From Silene latifolia (Eukaryota; Streptophyta; Magnoliopsida; Caryophyllales; Caryophyllaceae): a DNA stretch of 64,000 nucleotides. This document shows, in pieces, positions 23,743-38,810 of the stretch; the stretch's first letter is position 1, and each line of letters starts with the position of its first letter. The stretch is taken from the NCBI RefSeq assembly GCF_048544455.1, contig NC_133532.1, positions 14,014,948-14,078,947 of the forward strand, given 5' to 3'. Below the pieces are notes generated by a model, which saw nothing but the letters and a program-made list of their open reading frames with translations, made no database searches and was not told the DNA's origin. The position numbers and the translations under genes are program-made.

Positions 23743-26700
23743 ATGCAAGGATTGGTAAGAGGACTTTTGGTAAATGGAAAAAATGCTGTGTTGCAACAAT
23801 GCCGCTTAGGGAATCAATGGATGAGACCTGTCGCATTGGCACGTTTTGAGACAACTGTGGCTGCTCGCATGGATGAGCATGGTTTTGAGAAAACAACAAT
23901 CTCGGATATCTTGAAAAACAAGGGTAAAAGTGCTGATGGTTCTTGGCTTTGGTGCACAACTGATGACTCTGTTTATGACGCTGTCAAATCGGTGTGCATT
24001 TTTAGTTCTTCTCCTTGTTTGATTATTTATGTTATTATTATTATTGAGTATTGAGTACTAACTTTAAAGTTTAATGACTGTGTATTATTAACCTTGTAGA
24101 TGACCCAGCACAATGTGGGAGCCTTGGTCGTTGTGAAGCCCGGGCAGGAGAAATCAATTGCTGGTATTATTACAGAGAGAGGTACACATAGCAATCGTGT
24201 TTTAGAGTTCATTCAACATATTTTAGCAATCAATTGCTTATGGAGTTTTGGTACTGCATACCTTATTTTAAAACTATGGTACTTCGATTGAAGAAATTTC
24301 TCTTTTTCTTAATTTAAAGTTTCGTTTTGGTAGTAGTTCCTGTTCAAGCATTGTCAATGAGGCAACCCTGCTTTTAGTTTTCACTTTTAGGATTAGCTCA
24401 GAGTCCACTTTATCCCTCGAAAATGTCCATGTGCCGAATTGTGAACATCTTGTTATTGTCTCTCTGTAAGAAAAGTATAAAATGGGGGTGAGACAGTAAG
24501 AGACTGAGTCATGGTATCAAATTGCATAGTTAATTTATGTTTTCAACTCGAAAGCTCTTTCTAAGTTTTTGTGTTTTTCCCTTATAAAATTGATTGAAAT
24601 CTCATTTTTTATGGGTCATATTAATTAGTTGACATTGTGCTATACCACACTAAAAACTACCTAGCTAACCTAATGTTACTTTTTGTCAAGTTTTAAGAAT
24701 TTGAAGCGGGAAGAGATGTAGAAACTTGGAAATTTTATGAAAAAACTTAGGTGATGCAAATGAACTTGTGTGCCATTTAGTTGGATGTTAGGTGCCAATT
24801 GTAAAGGCGGTGATGCCTAAAGACTAACTTGAAGTATCACTTATAGTGATGTCTAAAGGGTAACTTTAGGCATCACTTTTAAAAAGGGATGCCGAAAGCC
24901 TTTACTAAATATTACGGAGTACTTATGAATAGTGAGTTTCACACTAGGCATCCCTTCTCTTGGGATTTAGGAGTGGTGCTGAAACTTTTGACATCACTTG
25001 TGTGAGGCTTGAGAAGTGATGCCTAAGTTGAACTTCGACTCTTCGAGCACATGTGTTGCCTATATCATTTGGCTTGATGGTAATCCCCGTTCTGCAGCAT
25101 CCTCTCTTTCTGTGCTTAGAACGGTCTCATGAGTACTTTACAAGGATATTGTACTCCCTTTATATTATTATCTCTTCCCATTTCATTTTGTGCAGTCTCC
25201 AAGACGACGTTTATTTGACTGTTCTTTTTTTTCATATACACATTTTTTTTTGTAAAAAATACTTCCTTCCTTCCATTCAATTCTGTACATTTACTTTATA
25301 TAGGTATATCAATGCCCGTTCTTTCTTTTGTTCATATCTTTAGTTACATATTAATAAAAATTCTAAAAAATTGATATTCACAATGTACTAAGTAAGACAA
25401 TTTAAACAAAATCTCACATGCCTATCTTTTATGTTATATATTAGAAGTTGTATCAAATATTCTCCGCTCTTATAAATAGTGCCCAAAAAGCAAATGTATA
25501 GAATTGAATGGAATAGAGGAAGTATTATTTTGTGAAAAGTGTGAATAATGAATATAAATATATAATTGTCATATATTTATGGTCAAAGTTTTAAATGTTT
25601 GATGCACAATGTGAGAAGGGAAGGAAAAAAGTAATGGAGTAATTTGTATGCCTTGGGAATTGGGATGGAGTATTGTAAGGGGGTGTGTCGTTGCCTTTCT
25701 AGTCATGTGGATTAGAAAATCCAAGGAATTGATAATACAAGTGTTGTTTGGCTGCAAAAATCGGTAAGTAAAACTTCCTATGAAAAACTAATTCCTACAC
25801 CAATGTAGGAAGTAACCTAGCCTAGATAGGTGAGAGTTCCCATATGAATTGTGATGCCCCCATATGTTATGATTTTAATTTTCGGGGGAATTTTATCTTC
25901 CCATGGTTAATCAAACAAGCACTTAGGGTGTGTTTGGATTGAGTGATTTGGAGGGAAAAGAAAGGGAGGGAGAATAGAGGATTTAAAATCCCTTGTTTTT
26001 GTATAGCAAATGAGGGTGGAGGGAAATGGAGGGGGAGAGATTTGGAGGGATCCAATTTCCCTCCTCCAAGCCTAATCAAAATCTCTCCACAATAGCACAA
26101 TAGCCAAGATTTGGAAGGAAATGTATCCAAACACCCACACCCCATTCCCCCTCCCCTTCCCTTCCCTTCTCTCCCTTTCCCTTCCCCCCTTCCTCCTCCC
26201 CTCCCGTTCCCTCCACTTTTGTTATCCAAACACACCTTAAGGGTGTGTTTGGATAGCAAAAGTGGAGAGAAAGGGAGGGGAGGGGGAAGGAGGGAAGGGG
26301 AAGGGAGAGAAGGGAAGGGGAGGGGGAATGGAGTGTGGTTGTTTGGATACAATTTCCCTCCAAATCTTGCCTATTGTGGAGAGATTTTGATTAGGCTTGG
26401 AGGAGGGAAATTGGATCACTTCAAATCTCTCCCCCTCCATTTCCCTCCACCCTCATTTGCTATCCAAATAAAGGATTTTAAATCCCCTACTCTCCCTTCC
26501 TTTCTTTTCCCTCCAAATACCTCAATCCAAACACACCCTAAAGGTGTGTATATTTCCACATTCTTAGTGGCTATTCCTAACTTTTTTACTAGATGCGAAA
26601 CATACCATGTAGGGCTTGTTTGGATGGAGGATTTTAAGGGAAAGATAGGGAGGGAGAGGAGGAGATTTAAAATCCCTTGTTTGGATAGCAATTAAGGGTG

Positions 26701-28057
26701 ACGGGATATGGAGGGGAGTGATTCGGAGGGATCCATTTCCCTTTCAACAAGCCAAATCAAAATCTCTCCCCAATAGGAAAGGTTTGGAGGGAAATTGTAT
26801 CCAAAGTTCCAAACACCCACACCCCATTCTCCTTCCCCTTCCCCTTCCTTTCCCTCCCTTTCTCTTCCCTCCTTCCCCCCGTCCTCCCTTTCCCTCCTAA
26901 TTTGGTATCCAAACAAGGCCTTAGGCTAGAATCTAGATGCAAAGAAAGTAACTTAATTTATTTAACATTTTGAAAAGGGAATGAGATACACAGTCTGTTA
27001 TGAATCGGATGTAACGAGGTTTGCTAGGCATCTTCCTCAGTTTCTGAAAAATATACTGTGTCTCATCCTCCACACCATCATTGGGGGCCATCTAGTGGAT
27101 TTTATTCCCTAGTGAAGGTAGGATATCATACTTCTATATCGCCAAATACCATAGCACTTGTGTCATTGTGTGATTCTAATGTTCAATACAGAAGTGTAAA
27201 CCATAACAGTGAAGGTTATTCCCATTTTCTAGCTAATCGAATTGAACAATATGCATATTCTTCCATGATAAAATTTCTGATGAGCACTTTCTCCTGTCAC
27301 GGTCCATATTTCATACAATGGCATTGGTTGTCATCCTGATAATTACAGGCATAAGTATGATTTTAGGTAGCAATTGTCACTGTGCTAAGCTTCAATACTT
27401 AAGCAAAGCAGTCCAGATTTAATACCATGGCATCAGTGTTGTCAATACTGGTATTTAACTAGGAGCAGAAATGGACAGGATGGTCACTGACATATATTTT
27501 CCTGTTTCAGATTATCTCAGGAAGATTATAGTTCAAGGTAGATCGTCGAAGTCTACCAAGGTTGGTGACATTATGACTGAAGAGGTATGAGACTATGAGT
27601 CAACTACTTATCTGTATCTCATTATATCGTCGCATTTACATTGTAGCTGGTTTAATACTAATTTTTTTTTTCAGAACAAGCTTATTACAGTTACTCCAGA
27701 AACCAAGGCTCTGAAGGCAATGCAGCTCATGACAGGTTTGTACTTTGTTGCTTATAATTTCCGATTACTCTTTTCTAGTTATCAAAGGGAGTCTTGCATG
27801 AGATTTAAGACGATTACATGTGAGACCACCCAAATAGTTGCGTATTCTTGATTTACTTACGTGGTTAGTACGCTGGTCTGATAGGCATCGAATGTTGACC
27901 CAAATTGTTTGTAGATAACCGTATCAGACACATCCCGGTTATTGATGACAAAGGAATGACGGGCATGGTTTCGATTGGAGATGTAGTTCGTGCAGTAGTC
28001 AGCGAGCACCGAGATGAACTGGACCGCTTAAACGCCTATATACAAGGAGGTTACTAG
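23743..28057 (+). CDS. CBSX3: CBS domain-containing protein CBSX3, mitochondrial
   Basis: Coding exons are 23743-23991, 24100-24181, 27511-27584, 27675-27735 and 27915-28057, all GT-AG, giving 202 aa; Arabidopsis CBSX3 (At5g10860) is about 206 aa. A 5' UTR exon probably ends at 22216 (TTTCAG/GTAATT), with the leader intron ending three bases before the ATG. The first 40 residues are rich in R, Q, N and V with few acidic residues, as in a mitochondrial presequence. Two CBS domains follow: the first covers roughly residues 55-130, and the second roughly 135-200, with HIPVIDDKG and GMVSIGDVVRAVV typical of the fold. In Arabidopsis the protein binds adenosine nucleotides and modulates mitochondrial thioredoxin o2. 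Intron 2 (24182-27510) is swollen by MITEs. Confidence 0.94.
24780..25045. repeat. Repeat with inverted GTGATGCCTAAAG motifs in CBSX3 intron 2
   Basis: AGTGATGCCTAAAG-like words occur several times in both orientations (about 24807, 24847, 24876, 25015), with related GGCATCACTTTT and GGCATCCCTTCT words. This resembles the subterminal repeats of a DNA transposon such as CACTA, but I could not define ends or a target-site duplication. Confidence 0.4.
25262..25522. mobile_element. Stowaway-type MITE (261 bp)
   Basis: The ends CTTCCTTCCTTCCATTCAAT and the reverse complement of ATTGAATGGAATAGAGGAAG form terminal inverted repeats (TIRs), and TA flanks both sides, as expected for Tc1/mariner-derived Stowaway elements. 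No coding capacity. Confidence 0.8.
25926..26236 (+). mobile_element. Tourist-type MITE, copy A (311 bp)
   Basis: It starts GGGTGTGTTTGGATTGAG and ends ATCCAAACACACC, flanked by TTA at 25923-25925 and 26237-26239. The 3-bp TSD and inverted ends fit PIF/Harbinger-derived Tourist elements. The interior is strongly purine- then pyrimidine-biased. It lies in CBSX3 intron 2. Confidence 0.85.
26241..26538 (-). mobile_element. Tourist-type MITE, copy B, inverted next to copy A (298 bp)
   Basis: It is the reverse complement of copy A over its whole length with limited divergence. It is flanked by TAA at 26238-26240 and 26539-26541. Only the shared TTAA separates A from B, so together they form a near-perfect long inverted repeat. 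Confidence 0.85.
26612..26920 (+). mobile_element. Tourist-type MITE, copy C (about 309 bp)
   Basis: Starts GGGCTTGTTTGGATGGAG and ends ATCCAAACAAGGCC. The interior resembles copies A and B, including the AATCAAAATCTCTCCCCAAT segment, but with different outermost bases. The flanking triplets (GTA/TTA) do not match perfectly. Confidence 0.75.
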
Positions 28058-28799
28058 ATGATGACGAAAATGAACTTGTGTGTCCTATTTGATTATTCCC
28101 GAGCACCTTTGAAGTCGAGATTTGTGCAACCGTGCTTGTGAATATAAGTACTGTTTTTCCTAATGTTGTACGCCTGAATACTCGTCTTTTTGGGCATTAG
28201 TCTCGAGTGATGAGACATGTAACTGGGTTTTTGCTAATAAGGGTGAAACTAATTGCATCATCGCTCCTTATCTATGTTCGGTTGCAGAATTTTGATTGAC
28301 AATAATGCATTTAGTATTGTGTAGTTCGCTTCATATCCAATTGCCCAGGCTCCCAGCCCACTGTTGTGAACTTGACAGTAGAGTTTTTCGACGGCCCTCC
28401 TGGTGTTCGTGTTTGTCTCCTTATTCAAGACATTAAATTACGAGAGAAACTAATATATCACGTCGTTAACTAGCAAGGAAATATGAATTTGACGCAAAGT
28501 TAAGTGAAACTTCGGAACGCATTAAAATCAATGTTATAGAATTCTTTAGGAACAAATTATGAAATTAACAGTTAATAAAATGAATTATAGAAATATCGAT
28601 TTTCCGGATTCGTGATCCTTGGAAAATCCGGAGACGACCTTGGCTTCAATCACAACAAATGCTTGTATAATCTTTCTGCACTTTGTCCATGTCTCATTGC
28701 TAGCTCGCAAGGCTGTTTTGAGCTTTTATGAATCGCAATGAAATCTTATAGATTAAATCTAATTACTTTTTGATGGGATGTTGATAAAAAAAAGTTTTT
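28058..28799. other. CBSX3 3' UTR and intergenic DNA
   Basis: The first 300 bp or so are probably the CBSX3 3' UTR. The rest is AT-rich, and I see no further gene or repeat before the LINE fragment. Confidence 0.5.
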
Positions 28800-30440
28800 T
28801 TGTTTTGTTTTCGGGTACATAAAGAGGGGTAAGCCCCGAAATTAAGTAATAACGGTACGAGGTAAAACAACTCCTAGAGCATCTTCCCTAAGAACTGAGC
28901 AAAGAGCAGGTGGTGGCACTGATAAAACTGTAATAGAAGAACCAACTCCTTGATCAGCGAGCCAATTCGCGGCGCAATTGTGCTCAATATGAACTGACCG
29001 TCCATCTAGCTTGATAAGAGGGGCAAGCCCCGGAATTAAGTAATAACGGTACGAGGTAAAACAACTCCTAGAGCATCTTCCCTAAGAACTGAGCAAAGAG
29101 CGGGTGGTGGCACTGATAAAACTGTAATAGAACACGATGAACCAACTCCTTGATCAGCGAGCCAATTCGCGGCGCGATTGGCTTTTCTACAAGTGTGCTC
29201 AATATGAACTAATCGTCCATCTAGCTTGATAAGCTCCTTACAACGAAGAACAAGAGGACGGAGACCATTACTGAACAAGAGCATGCTCTAGCCTAGCCAA
29301 AAGAGCTCGCATTTCAGCGCGTATGAAATTACAAGAGCAACATGAAAAAAGATAAGCGGAGACAAAATTACCCGTGTCATCTCGTATAACGCCCCTACAC
29401 CCGGCAGGACCCTGGTTACCTCTTGACACGTCATCCGTGTTAAGTAGAAACCAACTAGAGGGTGGAGGGTGCCATCTAATGAAGATTTCTTCATAATTCG
29501 AACCAGGAGACGAGATAAATAAAGAGAAAGGATCAAAAGCATTTTTTAAAGAAGGAAGTAGTTGTTGAAGAAATCGAATGGGATCAGCGGGGTTTTCGTT
29601 TCCTCTACCAAAGACGACATTATTCCTCCACTTCCAAATCCACCAACAAGTAATGGCGAATTTCATAGGCCAATCTGCTGAAGTACGAGGGGAACTATTA
29701 CTTACATTTCTGGATATCCAACTATGGAACGGTATAGAGAAGAAGGAGTCATTTGGCATTGCAACTCTAAGTAATGACTACAGCTCGCTGTAATACGGAC
29801 AAAGACGCAGTAGGTGGTCGATGGTCTCGTCTTCTGCCAAGGATCTGGGACATAAAGGATCATCTGATAAACCGCGTCGGACCCTGTTATAATTGCACAA
29901 CAGACGAGTATGAGCCGCTAACCACAAGAACATACGGATTCTCTGTTGGACCGGTAATTTCCACATGAGATGCCACTCCACAGTAATGGATTCGTGTTGT
30001 AGCTCGTTGGCTCTTAGAAAAACTAACGCTGATTTGATAGTAAACCTGCCATTAGGAGAGCCATTCCAAAAAAAAAATAGCATCTTCGACATAAGGTTTT
30101 GGGGCCAAGGTAAAAGCTTCGATTTTTAGCAACTCCTCCCGTGGAAGATAATTAGAGAACAAATCCCATTTCCATCCCGAGGATTGATCCCACATTTCAC
30201 TAACAGTAGCACCTAGGATCGATTCAGGGATAAGCGACGTAGCCTTGTCCGATAGGCAGCCTTCGTTGACCCATGGATGATCCCAAAAAAGAGTCGTTCT
30301 CCCATTCCCTACGACAACTGACGTTCCTTGGCCTACTATTATGGCTTGAGAAGTTAAACCGGCCCAAACATTCAACATGTTCTGTTTAAGTTGGAACATA
30401 TTAACATCACGACGGCCATTACAATATTTAGCAAGCTAAA
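28800..30440 (-). mobile_element. L1-type plant LINE, 3' fragment (zf-RVT and RNase H region), family 1
   Basis: On the minus strand, reading from 30440 down, I see the C-terminal part of a LINE ORF2: a post-RT region (WDHPWVNEG near 30290, WHLMWKLPVQQRIRMFLW near 29960), a zf-RVT-like segment, WWIWKWRNN near 29650, and an RNase H-like domain (about 29040-29480). Reading frames are interrupted by a few stops and shifts, so it is dead. The 5' part including the RT core is absent. The 3' end is at the left, where a T-rich stretch marks the poly(A) side. A related copy lies at 42048-45412. Confidence 0.85.
28823..29240 (-). repeat. Tandem duplication of the LINE 3' end
   Basis: The block starting AGGGGTAAGCCCCGAAATTA (28824) is repeated from AGGGGCAAGCCCCGGAATTA (29011). 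The two copies stay nearly identical through TAATAACGGTACGAGGTAAA and onwards. The left copy lacks two short internal segments present in the right copy (around 29130 and 29180). Confidence 0.85.
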
Positions 30441-31432
30441 ACTGCTTATAAGGGAGCATTCTAGTGATCCATCAATTTGTGTCACCCCTCCGTCTCAATT
30501 ATATGTTTACATTTGATTAAAATACCACTCAAAGACTAAAAAAAATGTAAACAAATAATTGATAGGAAAATTTTTCGTATTTGCTCTTTGATGTACATGT
30601 TTTACTCTATCATGGACCTTTTTCCATTGTTTTTCCATAGTATACCATTTGCCTAGAGACCTAAAAAAAGTTCTCTCTTCTTCTCTACCTCTAACAAATT
30701 AATAAAATCCTACCAAATACATCAATGATGTACTTAATTCATATATTGAACAAATTATTGTTCTAATTCCATTAACAACGCATCACTTTTTTGCTTCAAA
30801 ATTACCTAAATTCAAATTGATTGAGCTTAGTTTTACAATTAGGGTTTTATGGAATAAGTTGTGGCTGGGATCGGGGTGACTGGTCATCAGGAGGATAGAG
30901 GGCATGACGGCGGTCGCGTATGTGTGGGGCCGTGGGATGTGGTTGTCGTGGGGTTGGTGTAAGCGAGGGTGCTGGTCGTGGGTAAGTGCTAGGCCCTAGG
31001 GGATGGTGGTGGTCGATACAAGGCTTGAAGCAAAAAGTCCGAGGCAAATGGTCGACGTTGGTGGCCTAAGATGGTCGACGTTGGTGGCCTGAAGTTGTCG
31101 ATCAATCTGTGGTTGACGGCAAGCTGAGGCCGGAAAAGACAGTGGCAGGAATGAGGGAGGGAGGTGGTGGAATTTAAAATTTGGGAATTGAAATAAAAGG
31201 GGTAAAATGGTCATTTGCGTCCATGAATGAGCATCACCTAATTCTTTTGGTTAATCTATTACGACAAAGAATATAATATAGCTTTCTCTTTTTATAGGTC
31301 AATCCTGCATGTCAATGTTGAATCAGTTTATGGTTATGATTAACACACTGAAACAACAAGTTAATTTTAATCTAATGTAGATCATTTACGTAAAAAATGT
31401 TATATAAAATTGTAAAACTTTATCTATACATG
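30441..31432. other. Intergenic region with MITE fragments
   Basis: 30487-30567 is a short Stowaway-like hairpin (CTCCGTCTCAATTATATG with its inverse near the right end). 30840-31220 is GC-rich with repeats such as ATGGTCGACGTTGGTGGCCT, present twice at about 31030-31090. No reading frame there looks like a real protein, and no gene is called. Confidence 0.45.
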
Positions 31433-31463
31433 CTCGTGCAATTTTGCACGGGTTCTAAACTAG
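31433..31463 (+). mobile_element. Possible Helitron 3' terminus
   Basis: A hairpin CGTGCAA-TT-TTGCACG is followed after a short spacer by TTCTAAACTAG and then T. A GC hairpin before a CTAG end, with insertion before T, is the known Helitron 3' structure. I could not locate the matching 5' TC end, so extent and orientation of the body are unknown. Confidence 0.5.
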
Positions 31464-31646
31464 TACAATTTATATAGATATAAATTGTACTACCCCATTG
31501 GTGCTGTTTGACCTAGTTTATGTGAAATAACTTTTACTTTATAGAATGAGTTTTTTCATAAATTACTTTTTGAAAAAATTGTGGTTGTTTGGCCTAACTT
31601 TTTGTAAAAGTAGTTTTTTAACAAATTGATGTGTTTGACCTACTAA

Positions 31647-32135
31647 GGGTGTGTTTGGCCTAGCTTGAAAAGTGTTTTTGTGCTCAAAAACACTTTTTGG
31701 CCAAACATATTACTCCCTCCATATCACACCAATGATAACATTGACTTATTAACACTTGTCGAACCACGTTTTGTAACGTGAATATCTTTAGTTACACATT
31801 ATTAAAAATTATAAAAATTTGATATTCTTATAACATTCATGACGATAAATCAAACAAGATCTCACATGACTATATTTTGTCTTATAGATTAAGAATAATA
31901 TCAAAGATTCTCTACGACCATAAATAGTGTCAAGATTCTCAATGTTACCATTGGTGTGGTATGGAGGGAGTATTTTCTAAAAGTTAAACAAAAAGTTTTC
32001 AAAAGCTAAAAATAAATATTTTTGGCCATAGAAATAGAAGCAACAATTTGTTGTTTCTGCTTTTGAAAAACACTTTTGGAAAATTAAACTTGAAAAGCAA
32101 AAACTCATTTTTTAGAATCGAGGCCAAACATACTC
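31647..32135. mobile_element. Tourist-type MITE nested in MITE E
   Basis: Ends GGGTGTGTTTGGCC and GGCCAAACATACTC, flanked by TAA at 31644-31646 and 32136-32138. It interrupts MITE E at a point where the intact copy at 47 kb is continuous. Confidence 0.8.
31713..31970. mobile_element. Stowaway-type MITE nested in the Tourist element (258 bp)
   Basis: Ends CTCCCTCCATATCACACCAA and TTGGTGTGGTATGGAGGGAG are inverted repeats, flanked by TA at 31711-31712 and 31971-31972. This is the canonical Stowaway signature. Confidence 0.9.
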
Positions 32136-32176
32136 TAAGAGTTTTTTGGGAGAAGTAGAAGCAGAAACATCAATTT

Positions 32177-33083
32177 TTTTTTTTTTTTTTTTTTGAAATA
32201 AACCGAAGTGGTTTAACTTATATTAATCAAATCCTGCTCTGCAGCAATCACAAAAGGTTGCGGTAACCTATCCGTCCAAAATCTTCTACCTATGGTCCAT
32301 GGCGTAGCATGAGCCACTAAATGAGCTAGCTTATTACACACCCTACGAGTATAAATAAAAATAACTGAATCAAAAAACGGAACTAAACTAAAAATCTCAT
32401 CATAGATAAGGAAAATGTCACCACGACCCTTCTTCCTGCCCTTCAAATCATCAACCACATTAAGGCAATCGCTCTCGATAATAATACTCCGCATCCCAAC
32501 ACTCTGCGCCTCCTTTAAGCCAAGAAGAATAGCTTCCGCCTCAGCCGATTTCACACAACAAATCCCCGAGCTTTTCGACACGACCCATACCACCCGTCCA
32601 TCACCATCTCGGCAGACCGCACCCAATCCTACACCCATACCCTCCTTCACACCTGCATCAACATTTATCTTCCACATACCATCAGACGGTCTAGCCCAGC
32701 TAGCACCACTCGACGGCTCCTCCTCCCTCCTACCCACCTCGGTCTTATCCCCATCCAATCCCGACATCTCCCATACCATATCCGAGATCCTCCTAACAAC
32801 CCCCTCCCCCGTCCATTCCCCATTATCAAATATCAACTTATTTCTCTGCTCCCAAATCACCCAGCAGGCGGTCATAAATAGAACACGCTCCTCCTTTCCC
32901 AAGCCACGCAACACTCCCTCCACCCACTCCCTTATGCGCATACTACTGTTACTCCTGAAGACCTCCATACCGAGTAACTCCCAAACCTCTTCGTCCCAAC
33001 CACAATCCCGAACAACATGGATACAAGACTCCTCAACATCATGGCACCTCGGGCAAGACCCGTCAAACCCTCGAACCCGTTTT
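32177..33083 (-). mobile_element. 5'-truncated LINE, family 2 (zf-RVT and RNase H)
   Basis: A 13-bp duplication GAAACATCAATTT brackets the insert (32164-32176 and 33084-33096). A T-run at the left edge is the poly(A) tail read in reverse. The minus strand encodes one open stretch running from the right edge to about 32213: a zf-RVT motif (CPRCHDVEESCIHVVRDC near 33040-32990), then a domain with WVIWEQRNKLIF, and a full RNase H-like domain (INVDAGVKE, AEAEAILLGLKEA, IIESDCLNVV). The intact C-terminal frame and clean TSD suggest a recent insertion. Confidence 0.93.
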
Positions 33084-33345
33084 GAAACATCAATTTAGTC
33101 TTGTTTTAGTAGTTTTTATTAAACGATTTTTCAAAAGTAGTTTTTATCTCCTAAATTATAGTGTTTGACATAACCCCTACTTTTATAATTTAAAAGCGAT
33201 TAAAAACACCAAACCCCCTCCTAATTTCATAAGTTAAATCTAATGGGAATTAATTTTTTCTTTTTGAAACAAATACTATTCTAAAAAAAAAAAATCTAGG
33301 CGTTTGACGCTTACCTTTCTCGAATCACAATTGGATACTTGACTC

Positions 33346-33353
33346 TATTTATA
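33346..33353 (+). promoter_or_regulatory. TATA box of the UBC gene
   Basis: TATTTATA lies about 30 bp before a pyrimidine-rich stretch (ACCCTAATTAAAAAAATTCAC...) that starts a plausible 5' UTR. Confidence 0.5.
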
Positions 33354-34108
33354 CGCCAAATTACCCAACCCTAATTAAAAAAATTCACAACCCTAATTCT
33401 TCCAAATTTCTCAGATCTCTTCATCCAAAAGAATTCTACTATCATCACATTCATAATCAAAAGAATTCGTCCTTCTGGTAATTTTAATCTAATTGTTAAT
33501 CAACACTTGTTATTATTTATTATGTTATTCCACCTTCTGTTTTCCTCTTTTTAATTAATCATCGTATTTATTTATTTATTTCATACAATTCAAGTTTCGC
33601 ATAGCCTGAAACGATTGGACTTTGCTGTTTTATTTGATTTTCTAGGTTAAAATTTTGATCTTTTGTCTTGCAATTGATTCTATTTACTGAATTGTATTAA
33701 TTTTTTAGGGTTTTTTTTTCTGTTGTATTTTGGATGAAAGTTTGGAGCTTTGTGATCTGAGTATTGAGTTTCTCATACCCTTGCCTGGGTTTTAATTATG
33801 GAATGATAATTTTTGTTAGCACGAGTGAAACAGTGATTTGAGGCATTGGGGTGATATTGTTGTTGATAACATTGATTTGTCGCACTTGATAACCTTTTTT
33901 ATTGTTGGATTTTCGATATTCGGCCGATTTTTGAAATCGCATTGGTGATTCCGTAAGTAGTTTCATGGAGTTCAAAAGAATTGATTTTTTGCCCTTTGTT
34001 GATTTAGGCGGAGTTTGAGGCGTTGGGTTTGATGGGCTGTTTTATTGTCGGATTTATGCTATTCGGTCAAGTTTTTGAAAACGAATTGGTGATTTTGTAT
34101 GCAGTGCC

Positions 34109-37604
<3,496 letters not shown>

Positions 37605-38016
37605 ACGCGAATTTAAAGTAAACAGTTCTATCAGTCCTTTGTTAATTATCATAATCGGAATTGGGATGCCATGTTTTGTGAATACTATAAAGACAACTTG
37701 ATTGTGTGAGGACTTGGTCACTTCTTTGATAAGTTATGTATCCGATTCCGTGTTAGGAGTTTCCTTTGCATCCGTTTTGCATACCCCTTATCCTTTGCAC
37801 CCACAAATATGTAGGGGTGTTCACTCTTTGGTCCGGACCAAAGACCGGACCGGACCGGTCCGAATAATATACGGTCTGGTCCACGGTCCACCAATTTTCA
37901 CTACTTTGGTCTTCGGTCCGGTCCTGGACCAACCCGAAAGGACCGTGGACCGAACTTTATAACCAATAATTTCACTAGATATTTTTAAATCTAGTAAGAA
38001 TAAGATTATAAAATAG

Positions 38017-38344
38017 GATATTCTCTCGTGTACCCCTCAACTTTTTCATTTTCCATGATATACCCCTTTTTTCATGCAAAAAAACTTTGACCGTCAACAA
38101 CTCTTGGTCAAAGTTTATTGGTTAAAAAATGTTTGACCAACCATAACTACCGGCTACGAGTTCAAAAAGCGATGAATTTTTTTTTTTTCAAATTGAAGGT
38201 CTTGACGAGATAATTGGTTTGAAAATAAAAAATTATCGCTTTCTGAACTGGTAACAGAGAATTATTGTCGGTCAAAGTTTTTTGTGAAAAACGAGAGGTA
38301 CATCTTAGAAAACGAAAAAGTTTAGGGGTACACGAGAGAATATC
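38017..38344. mobile_element. TIR element nested in the hAT element (328 bp)
   Basis: Inverted ends GATATTCTCTCGTGTACCCC are exact. The interior arms continue to pair (GATGAATTTTTTTTT..., AAAAAATTATCGCTTTCTGA). It resembles the Mutator-like MITE at 55376. No clear TSD. Confidence 0.7.
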
Positions 38345-38676
38345 TCAAAATCTTTACTTTTTTATCCTAAATTGTTTTAAAATTTTACCAGTATTGTTTT
38401 TTCCTAGTTTGTTATTATATGATCTTTTTAAATCCAGTTAAAAGATATAATCAAATCTTTACTTTAGATTGGTATTCTCGGCTACTCTATAATCTTCATC
38501 AAATTATTAAACCCTACATCTGAATATCTGATTATAAATAGGGATGGTAGTACACTAGTACTCCTTGAACCATACTATGAGTTTTAATCTTGGATGTTTA
38601 TAAGATAATATGGTCCATTTGGTCTGGTCCGGTCCACGTGTTTTTCTGGTCCAAATCGGACCGGACCGATATTAAT

Positions 38677-38810
38677 AGGGGAGGCATAAATCCACGAAAA
38701 ATATGAATATGCCACTGGCTCTATTAGAGTAATAAACAATATTAAAGGCATCCACTTACTCTACTACTTTCGTGGCATTAACCATTAGTGTCGTGGTAAT
38801 AGGGCTAGCC
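38677..38810. mobile_element. Small insertion in the hAT element (134 bp)
   Basis: TATTAAT flanks both sides (38670-38676, 38811-38817), and the hAT subterminal GGTCC repeats resume afterwards. No obvious inverted ends, so the class is unknown. Confidence 0.5.

Larger units (their letters stand above)
31500..33219 (+). mobile_element. MITE family E, copy 1, expanded by nested insertions
   Basis: The outer parts (31500-31646, 32136-32176, 33097-33219) together match, in reverse complement, the uninterrupted 361-bp copy at 47113-47473. Shared words include TGAGTTTTTTCATAAA, TTGTTTGGCCTAACTTTTTG and GGGAGAAGTAGAAGCAGAA. The rest is three later insertions. Non-coding; its ends (GGTGCTGTTTGACC, and TGTTTGGCC in the other copy) suggest a hAT or Harbinger derivative. 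Confidence 0.8.

Noticed and set aside
26111-26695. Long open frame rich in Pro and Gly
   Set aside because: It is produced by the purine/pyrimidine-biased Tourist elements and spans their junctions.
30840-31220. GC-rich stretch with overlapping open frames
   Set aside because: Repeated TGGTCGACGTTGGTGGCC words and Pro-rich translations; no conserved domain on either strand.
32415-33098. Long plus-strand open frame
   Set aside because: It is the opposite strand of the LINE zf-RVT/RNase H region, and its Ser/Pro/Thr-rich composition is a shadow of the minus-strand codons.
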